Under the pieces are notes generated by a model, which ran no database searches, was not told the DNA's origin, and was given only the letters and a program-made list of their open reading frames with translations. This document shows positions 31,571 through 41,847 of a DNA stretch of 64,000 nucleotides, in pieces. The position numbers and the translations under genes are program-made. The DNA is taken from NCBI GenBank assembly GCA_025200525.1, contig CM045768.1, positions 48,434,425-48,498,424 of the forward strand, in the 5' to 3' direction. The DNA is from Camellia lanceoleosa (Eukaryota > Streptophyta > Magnoliopsida > Ericales > Theaceae). Every line of letters begins with the position of its first letter. Positions within the stretch are counted from its first letter, which is position 1.

Positions 31571-32028
31571 TAAATATCACAGATTGGCTTTTGACTACTA
31601 AAATTTTAGTAGCCAATTGTCAAAAAGTGAAACTTTTGGCTACTAAACTTTTAGTTGCCAATTGTAAAAAGGAAACTTTTGGCTACTAAATTTTTAATTG
31701 CCAATTCTCAAAAAGTGAAACTTTTGGCTACCAAATAGTTAGTCGCCAAACATACATGCTCAATTGGCTACTAAATAATTTAGTTACTAAAAGTAAAAAA
31801 TATATATATTTAATTATTTTTAAAAAATATATGGTGACTACAATTTTAGTCGCCAAATAGGTCACTTTTGGCTACCAAAAAAATTTTAGTCGCCGATTGT
31901 TTCCCTGACAAACTGTTGGCGACCAAATGGGTGAGCAAATATATTAGTCGCCAAAAGCAATTAGCGACTAAAAACAAGGCTTTTGGCGACTAAAATTTTA
32001 GTCGCCAAAAGTGAAATTTCTTATAGTG
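31571..32028 (-). mobile_element. CACTA (En/Spm-type) transposon terminus with subterminal repeats
   Basis: Read on the minus strand from 32028 the sequence is CACTATAAGAAATTTCAC, the CACTA end sequence. It is followed inward by many copies of a subterminal motif like TTTTGGCGACTAAA and its inverse TTTAGTCGCCAAAA, including weaker versions with GGCTACTAAA out to about 31575. Subterminal repeats of this type bind the transposase in the CACTA superfamily. No matching CACTA end, transposase or 3-bp target duplication was found on the left, so this is a truncated end or part of a non-autonomous copy. Confidence 0.75.
31980..32011. repeat. 32-bp perfect palindrome in CACTA subterminal region
   Basis: The half-site CTTTTGGCGACTAAAA is followed immediately by its exact reverse complement, with no loop. 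It lies 17 bp inside the CACTA terminus. Confidence 0.95.
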
Positions 32029-32577
32029 GCTAATGGAGATGGAGTTATTTTACGAAAATTTTATAATACACACCTTAATATATTTTGGTTTTGAATTTAT
32101 AGTTTTGGGTTATTGTTTGTTGATGTTCATGTTTAGTTAAGCCTTATGACTTGATTATAATTCATTATAATGCTAGTCATGATTTATTGTGATTGTTATT
32201 TTAATTATGTCCAAAGAGATTTTTTAATTATATTTCAAGTGGTTTTTTAATTATCATTTATTGTGATATTTTTAATTATAACTAAAACTTATTTAGTCAT
32301 AACATTTTATGATATCAATATCATCAAATATTTTTAACTTATACATGATACACCTCTTTTGAAGGGTTTATATGATATATGGACTCTTATAAGATAATTT
32401 ATTCGAAGTAGAGCAACATTAATATGCTATTCAAGTTCAAGTTACCTCATACAAAATTTAAGTTAAAGTTAAGATAAAATCCATAAAAATATTAAGAAAT
32501 ATAAAAAATACTTATATGAAGAGGAGCCATTCATACTTAACTCGTCATTTTGGGTAATTACATTGATATGTTATTGT
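32029..32577. other. AT-rich spacer, no gene seen
   Basis: No ORF or structured RNA recognised; A/T tracts dominate. Confidence 0.5.
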
Positions 32578-33231
32578 TGTTAGGGAAAATATATGATTCC
32601 CCACAAGTAAATCAATCAATGAGAATAAAAACTAATGCGGAAAAATTAAATCAAAAGCAACACAAGAATTTTTACGTGGTTCCCTCAATGTGAGGTACGT
32701 CCACGGAATTGAAATCCGATTCCACTATCAACCAAATAAGTTTCCAAACGATTACAAACGAGACATGAATGGTCTCACAAACCACCCTTAGGTGAATTCC
32801 AAATAATCACAAATAAACAAGAGGAAAGACCTCACCAAAAAGATGAACCAAAATCTTCAGAACCAGAGTTGTAGAAGACCCAAAATAATTAACCCAAATC
32901 AGCCGAACACACTACCAAATCAGCCGAACACACTGACAATTCTTTAAAGCATCCAAAGATTGAAAAATCAAGAAAGACTTCCAAGCATGAGTCCGAAAAA
33001 GCACCACCGAAGAAGAAAAGTCTCTCTCTGCGGCACCTCGTAAATATATATATATATATATTATTAAATCTTGGTCTTGCTTTATCAAAACCCTAGTTGT
33101 TACCAAACTGAAGTAGGTCTCCAAAAAATTAGATAATATATTAAAATATATTATACCTAAACCAAACCAAATTAAAATTCTTTAACAAACCAATTGGGTC
33201 TTAAACTCCAATAAGGAGATATACCCCAACA
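32578..33231 (-). repeat. Copia-2 3' LTR
   Basis: 654 bp; longer than its partner mainly because of an inserted (TA)n run at about 33043-33070. The PPT-like purine run (minus strand GATAGGGGGAGAAT) lies at 33232-33245. Confidence 0.9.
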
Positions 33232-33248
33232 ATTCTCCCCCTATCAAC

Positions 33249-34878
33249 TTAGGTGGAGATATCAACCATACCCGCCAAAGTTCGACACTTTAAATGTTTG
33301 TCCCTTGACAAAGTCTTACTCAACATATCTGAAATATTATCATCCGTGTGAACCTTTTCGAGTTGTAACAGTTTTGAATCTAACACATTACGAATCCAAT
33401 GGTATCTCACATCAATGTGTTTTGATCTCAAATGAAAAGTAGAATTTTTACTCAAATGAATAACACTTTGACTATCACAATAAAGCACATACTTTTCTTG
33501 CTTCAAACCCAACTCTTGCAAAAATTTCTTCCACCATAACTCTTCTTTGCAAGCTTCCATAACGGCAATAAATTCAGCTTCGACGGTTGAGAGAGCAACA
33601 CATTTTTGTAATTTAAATTGCCATGTCATAGCTCCCCCTGCAAAAGTCATCAAATACCCCGAAGTAGATTTCCTAGAATCAACATCACAGACCATGTCAG
33701 AATCCGTGAACCCATCAAGCATCGGTTTACCATCCCCAAAACACAAACACACATTTGAAGTCCCTCGAAGATACCTTAGAACCCATTTTACCGCTGCCCA
33801 ATGTTCTTTACCCGGATTAGAGAGAAACCGACTCACTACACCAATGGCGTGAGCAATATCCGGCCTTGTACAAACCATGGCGTACATCAAAGAACCAACT
33901 GTTGAAGAATAAGGAACTTTCTACATCTCTACTTTGTCTTTCTCACTTGTAGGACCCTGATTCGAACTAAGCTTGAAGTGACCCACAAGTGGACAACCAA
34001 CCGGCTTTACTTTATTCATGTTGAACCTCTCAAGAACTTTCTCAATGTAGGTTTCTTGAGACAACCAAATCAACCCCTCTTTGCGATCACAAACAATTTT
34101 CATACCAACTATTTGCTTTACCGGTCCCAAATCTTTCATAGCAAAAGATTTACTCAACTCTAACTTCAATTTGTTAATCATGGTAGAATCTTGACCCACA
34201 ATTAACATGTCATCAACATAAAGAAAAGGAATAATAAATTTACCATCCAGGAAATTTTTCACAAACACACAATGGTCCGACGTGGTTTTAGAAAAACCAT
34301 TATTCATCATGAAAATTTTTTGTACCATTGCCACGGGGCTTGCTTGAGGCCATACAAACTTTTTTTCAATTTGCAAACAAATTTCTTTTTCCCTTTCTCC
34401 ACAAAACCTTCTAGTTGCTCCATGTAAATTTCTTCTTCAAGATCACCGTGAAGAAATGCGGTCTTTACATCAAGTTGTTCAACTTCAAAGTTCATACTTG
34501 CAGCCATGCCAAGTACAACCCGAATAGAAGACATCTTCACAACCGACGAGAAAATCTCGTCAAAGTCAATACCTTTCTTTTGCCCAAAGCCTTTCACAAC
34601 AAGACGTGTTTTGTATCTCAGATTCTTGCCATCATTCTTCAATTTGAAAATCCACTTATTTTTCAGAATTTTCCTCCCCTTAGGCAACTTCACTAAATCA
34701 TAAGTGTGATTTTCAAGTAAGGAATTCATCTCCTCTTCCATGGCCTTTTTCCAATCACCTTTCTTTGCATGCTCAATTGCTTCTTGGTAGCTCTCAGGCT
34801 CCCCTTGATTAAAAATCAACACAAACTCATTGGGAGGATACTTTCTCAAAGGTTGTCAGTTCCTTGTAGATTTCCTCA
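33249..34878 (-). pseudogene. rt-rnh: Copia-2 reverse transcriptase and RNase H, broken
   Basis: Minus strand. The RT from about 34849: KYPPNEFVLIFNQGEPESYQ, KAMEEEMNSLLENHTYDLVK, LKNKWIFKLKNDGKNLRYK, LVVKGFGQKKGIDFDEIF and KKSLYGLKQAPWQWYKKF. A frame change near 34310-34376 leads to the palm with the intact catalytic YVDDMLIVG and FAMKDLGPVKQIVGMKIV. A stop near 33920 precedes GSLMYAMVCTRPDIAHAIGV and the RNase H: CDVDSRKSTSGYLMTFAGGA, ALSTVEAEFIAVMEACKEEL and VLYCDSQSVIHLSKNSTFH, ending KTLSRDKHLKCRTLAGM. Its N-terminal joint to the integrase linker is cut by the solo LTR (34882-37293). Confidence 0.87.
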
Positions 34879-34881
34879 AAT

Positions 34882-37293
34882 GTCACAACCCAAACCCGCC
34901 CCTATGGGTTTAAGCATCGCAACCAGCCAGTAATCTGTGATTACCAAAGGCCTGCTTAATAGTAATGACAGAAATACAGAGTAAGGGGCTGGCGGAAGCC
35001 AAAATAATAAATAAAAGATGTCCAACGAGCTGTGACAATCTGAATGCGAAAAGACTTTCGTAAACAAGCCACGTTCATAATCAAAAACATATATACAATC
35101 AGATACATAAAAACCTTCAAGTTAGGGACCTAATCCCTTCACCATAACTGTACAGTACAAGTCCACAACATTTATTTCAAACAGAGACAGAAGGGTGAAA
35201 CTGGGACACCCCAAAACAACCTTAGCTTGAGACGACTTGGAACCTCGCAGTGAGGCACAATGGTTGGCTTGACAAAATGAGAGCTAACCCGACACTCCTA
35301 GCATCGATCCGGTGCCTAAACACCTATATATAAATATAAACAGTGAACTAAAGCCCAGTGAATAACAAATGTGTAAAGAGGTTAAGAATGAATGTCCTTT
35401 TAGTCATTAAGCAGTCATATCAGTCATTTAGAAACCATAGCAGTTACATGTGGTACATCCAATAGCAAACAGTACAGTAGGTCTTAACAGACTGAACAGT
35501 CAGTTGATGGCCATCATAACAGTATACAATATTAGTTCCAAGTGTTGGAACCGACAGATCTTCAGAATAGCAAGTGATGGCGATGCAGACAAAGAAATTG
35601 CTATGGATGCCACGAATACAGTTCATAAGTAGGATATCATTCATTCAGTAAAGAGTATCACTTCAGAAAATAATACAGTTAATTGTTCAGGAAATAATTA
35701 TCATTGAACATATCTTTACAACATTGTTACTTACAGAGTTCTGGGCTATAAGCAATTAATGAGAGTTCTCGGAAACCAACCCTACACAGTTACAGAACGA
35801 ACACACACTAAGTTACATACTTGGGATAGACAAACTAGCCCCTTAACTTGACTTGGTGTGGTCCTACATCAATATCCTTATTAAGATGCCTTAAACTAGG
35901 CCTAGGAATGCCTAGGATGAAATAAGGATGCAAAGATGTATTTTAAAACACTTTTCAAAATTTTTAGAAAACAAAGGCCTCGCTCGAGCGTGGATTTCTT
36001 CGCTTGAGCGAGCTTGTCAAAACAGTGGGGTCGCTTAAGCGTGGACTTCCTCGCTCGAGCGGTCTGTAAAAATGCAAAAAGTACAGGATGTTGAAAATCT
36101 CCGCTCGATGCCCGCTCGACGCTTGCTCGAGCATGAGACACAGTCCTCGCTCGAGCACAGGTTCTCTCGTTCAAGCGTGCATCTGCGTACACCAAAAACC
36201 TGAGAGCTTGTAATCTATGCTCGAACCAGCATTCCGTCGCTCGAGCGGAGCTCTGAACAAGGGATGGTCGCTCGAGCGTGGAAAGCAAAATCTGGGTTTT
36301 CCAGATTTGCCTCCAAAGCTCAAACCAAGAATTCAACACCTCAAAACTCAACCTCTTGGGCCCATTTTCTGGAAAACACTTGGAAACCAACAATATGACA
36401 TGTTTTGAAGATCTATTGGTAAAATCAAGACCCAAAAGTGAGACAATTGAATACAATTTCAACTCAAAATTCAAGATATGAAGAACAATGCAAAAAATCA
36501 TACATGCATGAGTTCCCATGAACTCTAATGTTTCAAAACATGACCAAATGCAAATTTTAGCTCAAGAACATGGTGAATTCATGGACTACATTCAAAATAT
36601 GATCATGCATGTGGAAATTCATGAAGAACAACCTCAAAATGCAAGAATATGTACAGGCATGCATGAATTACTCAACTCAACTCTTAAATTAATTCTTAAC
36701 ATTAATCTCAAAATTTCCATGAATCATGCAAGACACAACTTCAATTTCACAATTGAGAGGATGGATTCCTTACCTTAAGTCTTGAATTCTAAGTGTAGAG
36801 GTTAAATTATGCAATTCCTTCAATTTCTTCTAATTCTCCAAGCCAATTCTAAATGAATCAATCTTGTTCTCCTACTCTCCCTCTCTCATATGGTTTGGGT
36901 CTCTAAGAACATGGCTGAAGAATGATGTATGAAGGTGCTAAACAAGTTTGTAATGGTGGCCCGCTAAGTGGCAATTTGGTAATAATCTATATTCCACTAA
37001 ACTAGCATTATTTAATCTAATTTAATTATTCCAAATCAAATTTACATTAAATCCGCCATAAAATCACATAAATTCTAATTAACATAAAATACCAATCGAT
37101 TTCTGATTCGGTCACCGATAGGACCTTCAATTCACAATTCAAAGATAAAACATGAACAGATCATTTAATGACTAACAGATAGAAATGCATTTAAAATAAT
37201 ATACTCATGCAATCAGTTCAGAATTTCAGTATGATCCATTACTTGTCATGCTTAATCATAGATTAGCACTAATCATAGGTAAGGGTTGTTACA
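34882..37293. mobile_element. Nested 2.4-kb solo LTR (TGTCACAACCC...GGGTTGTTACA)
   Basis: The ends are imperfect inverted repeats (TGTCACAACCC / GGGTTGTTACA) and no internal region, PBS or PPT is present. Flanks TCAAA (34877-34881) and TCAAC (37294-37298) are 4/5 identical and probably a target duplication. Removing the insert and one flank restores the reading frame of the Copia-2 linker (TQLE-LRKSTRN), so the insertion cut a copia reading frame. Length and TGTCAC/TNACA termini resemble LTRs of Tekay/Del-type chromoviruses, which is an inference. ORFs inside are not credible. Strand not assigned. Confidence 0.8.
35981..36278. repeat. Cluster of CGCTCGAGCG palindromes inside the solo LTR
   Basis: Perfect CGCTCGAGCG at 35981, 36052, 36238 and 36269; TGCTCGAGCA at 36124; CGCTCGAGCA at 36148; plus several one- or two-base variants (36001, 36031, 36102, 36113, 36168). 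The GC-rich cluster stands out in otherwise A/T-rich sequence. Confidence 0.9.
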
Positions 37294-38664
37294 TCAACTC
37301 AAGTTGTGTCGGCGGTTCTTGAGTTCGATGCTCTTCCCTAATTTCGAGCTTAACTTCATTAGGATTAGCGTCATCCTTTGCATCTTCAATAGGTGGCTGC
37401 ATATTTCCCCCATTTTCATCATCAACTGAAGATGAAGGAGATGGATCCATGTCAATGAGATCACTAGTTTTTGGCTCCGGTTGATCACATTTGCCAAAGT
37501 CTTCAATTGTTTGGTCTTCAAGAAACACAACATCACGGCTTCAAATGACTTTCTTGTCGACCGAATCCCACAATCTACACCCAAATTCATCACACCCATA
37601 GCCAAGGCAAATGCATTGTCTTGACTTACTATCAAGCTTGGACCTCTCATTCTTTGGAATGTGAACAAAAACTCGGCAACCAAACACTCTCAAGTGCTCA
37701 TAAGATACATCTTTGTTGGTCCAAACTCTTTCAGGAACATCACCATTCAAAGGATAGCAAGGAGACAAATTGATCACGTCAACTGCTATCTTCATTGCCT
37801 CACCCCAAAAGGATCTTGGCAATTTAGCTTGTGAAAGCAAACACCTAGTTCTTTCCACAATGATGCGGTTCATCCTCTCGGCAACGCCATTTTGTTAAGA
37901 AGTCTTCTTAACTGTCTTTTGGTGCCGAATACCTTGGCTGCGACAATACTCATCAAATGGCCCAATGTATTCACCACCATTATTTGATCGGATGCACTTT
38001 AATTTCTGCCCTGTTTCTCTTTCAACCATGGCCTGAAAATGCTTAAATACTTCTAGAACTTGATCTTTAGTTTTAGTAAAAAAACCCAAACTTTCCTTGA
38101 ATAATCATCAATGAAAGTAACAAAATAAAGTGCACCACTATGTGTTCTAACTTTTAAAGAACCACAAACATCCAAATGAATCAACTCCAAAACGTTTTCT
38201 TTTCTAGAAGCAACATTTTTATGAAAAGAAACTCTATATTGTTTACCCGCCAAACAATGAACACAAGTTTTAAGATATGTACCTTTCAAACCAGGCAGAA
38301 GCTCTTTCTTGAACAAAACTTGTAGCCCCTTTTCACTCATATGGCTAAGCTGCTTGTGCCACAATTCGGTAGAAGTATCATCTTCAAGTGCATTGACAAC
38401 ACCTTTACAAATTTTTCCTTGCATCGAATAAAGTGTATGAGTCTTCTTGCACTTAGCCACCACCAAAGAACCCTTTGTGAGCTTCCATATTCCATCACCA
38501 AATTTGTTGTTAAAGCCTTCATCATTTAGTTTCCCAGTAGAGATCAAATTGAGGCGAATGTCGGGAACATGCCTCACATCTTTAAGCAACAACTTGCAGC
38601 CCAAATTTATTTCCAAGAAAACGTCACCCATGCCGATAATCTTGGACAAACCTTCATTACCCAT
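37294..38664 (-). pseudogene. int: Copia-2 integrase, mutated
   Basis: Minus strand. The GAG-pre-integrase part is MGNEGLSKIIGMGDVFLEIN, LKDVRHVPDIRLNLISTGKL and TELWHKQLSHMSEKGLQVL with CVHCLAGKQYR (zinc-binding H...C-x2-C). The catalytic core has LIHLDVCGSLKVRTHSGALY (first D), frame changes near 38053-38089, then KCIRSNNGGEYIGPFDEYC, where the usual second catalytic D (SDNGG) is N. The catalytic-E segment NGVAERMNRIIVERTRCLL is entered after a stop at about 37895. C-terminal LRVFGCRVFVHIPKNERSK and an acidic linker run to the solo-LTR junction at 37293. Confidence 0.87.
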
Positions 38665-39645
38665 TCAAACAGAACCATAATCTCCTTTGGTGTAGGTAGT
38701 GAAGAAATCAACTCGAGAAGTCATACGAAAAGAAGCATCGAAATCAATCACCCAATTGCTCTCTTAGCCCACAAAATTGATACAATCATCTTCACAAACG
38801 ACCATGAGATCATCGGTAGTAACTGCTGTTGTGTCTTCTTGCTTCTTATCCACACTTTTGTCATGCCTTTTCTCTTTGTTCTTGAGATTTTGGCATTCTC
38901 GTTTCATGTGCCCTTTCTCATGGCAATAATAGCACTCAATGTCTTTCTTTGAAAAAGAACCATCTTTTGATTTGTCATAGCTTTGATCACGACCATGAGG
39001 AGTCTTACTTCTCCCCTTTGTTTTGCTTCGGCCTCTCACAACAAATGCTTCCGAATGAGAGGAACTCGCTAATTTTCTTCTAGTTTCTTCATTCAACAAG
39101 CTACTAGTGACTTGGCCCATTGTGACAACTCCATCAGGTGCTGAATTACTAACCATCACAACCAAAGTCTCCTAACTTTCGGGCAAAGAACTAAATAGCA
39201 TCAAAGCCTGCAACTCATCATCAAAAATAATTTTCATAGAAGCAAGTTGGTTAACAATACTCTTTATTTCATTCAAATGTTCTGGAATAGGGTTGCCATC
39301 TTTATATTTTAAATTAACCAACTTACGAAACAGAAAGGCTTTATTTGTGGCTGATTTCCTGTCATAAAGGCCTTCTAATTTTTTCCATAAATCATGTGCT
39401 GAAGTTTTAATAGCAACATGATGAAACACACTGTCATTAATCCATTGACGGATAACACCAATGGCTTTTCGATTAAGCCTATTCCATTCATCATCTTTCA
39501 TATCATCAGGTTTGCCACTATCACCCTCAATTGGCCCATACAAATCTTTACAAAATAATAGGTCCTCCATTTTAGTTTTCCAAGTTACGCAATTACTTCC
39601 ATTGAAGCTAGACATGCGACCCACATTCTCCTCCATTGATTTACA
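38665..39645 (-). pseudogene. gag-pro: Copia-2 gag and protease
   Basis: Gag starts at MEENVGRMSSFNG (about 39637) and continues WKTKMEDLLFCKDLYGPIEG, DLWKKLEGLYDRKSATNKAF and LNEIKSIVNQLASMKIIFDD to a stop near 39172. It resumes at 39165 with EETRRKLASSSHSEAFVVRG and the CCHC knuckle CYYCHEKGHMKREC. After a stop at 38764 the protease reads NWVIDFDASFRMT: the catalytic D is present but the following S-G is F-D, so the active-site turn is lost. These proteins would form the particle and process it. Confidence 0.86.
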
Positions 39646-39673
39646 CAAATAAATAAACTCAAATAAACCGTAA

Positions 39674-39685
39674 GCTCTGATACCA
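39674..39685 (-). other. Copia-2 primer binding site, perfect initiator Met tRNA match
   Basis: Minus strand TGGTATCAGAGC, two bases inside the 5' LTR, the standard copia primer site. Confidence 0.9.
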
Positions 39686-39687
39686 GT

Positions 39688-40315
39688 TGTTAGGGAAAAT
39701 ATATGATTCCCCACAAGTAAATAAATCAATGGGAATAAAAACTAATGCGGAAAAATTAAATCAAAAGCAACACAAGAATTTTTACGTGGTTCCCTTAATG
39801 TGAGGTACGTCCATGGGATCGAAATCTGATTCCACTATCAACCAAATAAGTTTCCAAACGATTATAAACGAGACACGAATGGTCTTACAAACTACCCTTA
39901 GGTGAATTCCAAATAATTACAAATAAACAAGAGGAAAGACCTTACCAAAAAGATGAACCAAAATCTTCAAAACCAAAGTTATAGAAGACCCAAAATAATT
40001 AACCCAAATCAACCGAACACACTATCAAATTAGCCGAACATATTGACAATTCTTTAAAGCATCCAAAGATTGAAAAATCAAGGAAGACTTCCAAGCATGA
40101 GTCCGAAAAGCACCACCGAAGAAGAAATGTCTCTCTCTGCGGCACCTCAATCTTGGGTTTGCTTTATCAAAATCTTAGTTGTTACCAAACTGAATTAGGT
40201 CTCTGAAAAATTAGATATAATATATTAAAATATATTATACCTAAACCAAACCAAATTAAAATTCTTTAACAAATCAATTGGGTCTCAAACTCCAATAAGG
40301 AGATATACCCCAACA
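39688..40315 (-). repeat. Copia-2 5' LTR
   Basis: 628 bp, TGTTAGGG to CCCAACA on the plus strand; aligns to 32578-33231 with scattered substitutions. Confidence 0.9.
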
Positions 40316-41230
40316 GGCTCTATAAATTTGATATAATTACACTAAGTTTCTTTAATATTTTAATTTATTTAACACTTGGTTCTTATTTTTATCAAAAATT
40401 TGTTAATTGTATGAATAAAAAAATTTGATGTTGTCAGTTTTTTATATTATTTATTTATTACTTATATATTAAATTGTATATTTATCTTATTTATCTTTGT
40501 GATTGGTTTAATTTAACTAAAAGATAAGTCAATATATTTATATTAAAGTTATTAAATAATGTATTTTTTTAAAAAAAAATTAGATGAGTAATTGTAATCT
40601 AACTTATTATTTTTTATGATGGAATATTTTTTGTTTTGAAAGGCAGTCATCAATAAAAATAAAAAGAAAAAAGAAAACAAGAAGTCGGTTACTCTATTCT
40701 ATTATACTAAATAGATACACACGTCTCGTTTAACCTCTCCCATTCTCTCTCTCTCTCACCCTTCCTTATCAGCTCCCCACTGCCTCAACTCTCCTCTCCA
40801 CAATCACCATTTCACCACCTCAATTCTTTCATTCATAACCACCATTGCACCGAATGAAATTTATTATATTTCACTCAAATATATCTCACCGACTCTCTAA
40901 ATCTCGACCTGACTCTGTGTGCGCGCGCGCGCGCGCCCCACACATGTTTATTAATTACTTTCTTCTACATTTATAAACCCTAATCCTTAGTTTTTTAGAA
41001 AACCCTAAAAAACCAAGTGGGCTATGAAGAACCTATATATAGACATTTTCAAGAAGTTTCATAATACTTTAGCACAGAAAGCATACAACTTATGAACTTA
41101 AAATGTGAGTCCTTAAGCAAAAGGTGCGTAGAGATTTCATACATAACAAGGAATAGAAACTTGTGTTTGAATTTGGGAATAGCTAAAAAGTGATAATAAT
41201 ATAATATGAATAGACTATATGAGCAAAGTG
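40316..41230. other. Spacer with CT-rich and (GC)n tracts, no gene seen
   Basis: Contains a CT-rich stretch (40735-40810) and a short (CG)n run at about 40919-40937. I see no coding exon. Confidence 0.5.
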
Positions 41231-41847
41231 TCACGCCCCGAGAATTTATATGACATAGGGAGCAACATTTGAGATTTATGGAATGTGTTGGAAGGTTTTG
41301 GAAGGTGTAAGAACATGCTAGAGTATGCTACAAGGCTCTAGAATGTGGTAGAAGAGTTGAGAGTGGCCTAGAAGATTCTAGAACGTAGTGGAAAAACATT
41401 AAAGGATCTAGAGGAGTATGAGTGAGTAAGTTTGGAACATCCTAGAATATTGTGGAGAAGCCTTTGGGACATCCTAGAATATTGTAGAGAAGCCTACCAT
41501 CTACTATACTAGTGTAGAGAATTCTAAAATATAATAGGAGGAGTAGTTGTCCTAGATATTTTTATAGAATATTCTAGAGAGGAGTTTGTAGCCCTTGTAT
41601 CAAAATGATCCTAGCTATCCATTGAGAAGGTGAATGGCTATATAAAAGGAGAGGCCTCATTTGTATGGATATCAACCATTGTTTGATTCAGGTATGTAGT
41701 TCATAGGCAAATCTAGTGACAAAACCCTAAAGATGGGGGTGTTCTCAAGTTCATTAACAATGATGTTCAAAACTCTATTGAAAAAGTACGTCGTGATCAA
41801 TTGTATTAAGTCCACTTGTCCGGTCACTCCCCACCCAAAATGTACTG
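41231..41847 (+). promoter_or_regulatory. LTR-like promoter remnant with heat-shock-element motifs
   Basis: Starts TGTCACGCCCCGAG, a common LTR-like start. From 41279 to 41583 it is rich in GAA/TTC triplets, including a perfect three-unit heat-shock element, GAAGATTCTAGAA (41371-41383), and GAATATTCTAGA (41572-41583). A tandem-like pair CATCCTAGAATATTGT recurs near 41431 and 41469. A TATA box (CTATATAAAAGG, 41639-41650) follows about 60 bp after the last motif. No matching end or target duplication was found, so the LTR identity is uncertain. Confidence 0.4.

Larger units (their letters stand above)
32578..40315 (-). mobile_element. Ty1/copia retrotransposon 'Copia-2' with nested solo LTR
   Basis: LTRs TGTTAGGG...CCCCAACA at both ends, a perfect initiator-Met PBS, a PPT, and gag-protease-integrase-RT-RNase H on the minus strand. 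Without the 2.4-kb solo LTR at 34882-37293 the element would be about 5.3 kb. The coding type (gag opening MEENVGRMSSFNG, YVDDMLIVG, KYPPNEFV) resembles the Tork/Tnt1-like group, tentatively. Flanks ATTGT (left) and GGCTC (right) do not form a target duplication. Confidence 0.9.

Noticed and set aside
35902..36519. 205-codon minus-strand ORF in the solo LTR
   Set aside because: Caused by GC-rich palindrome repeats (LERG/LERP-like reiterations); no domain, and located in an LTR.
40919..40937. (CG)n run as a Z-DNA or CpG-island promoter
   Set aside because: Only about 18 bp long, with no adjacent coding sequence or promoter elements beyond a CT-rich tract.
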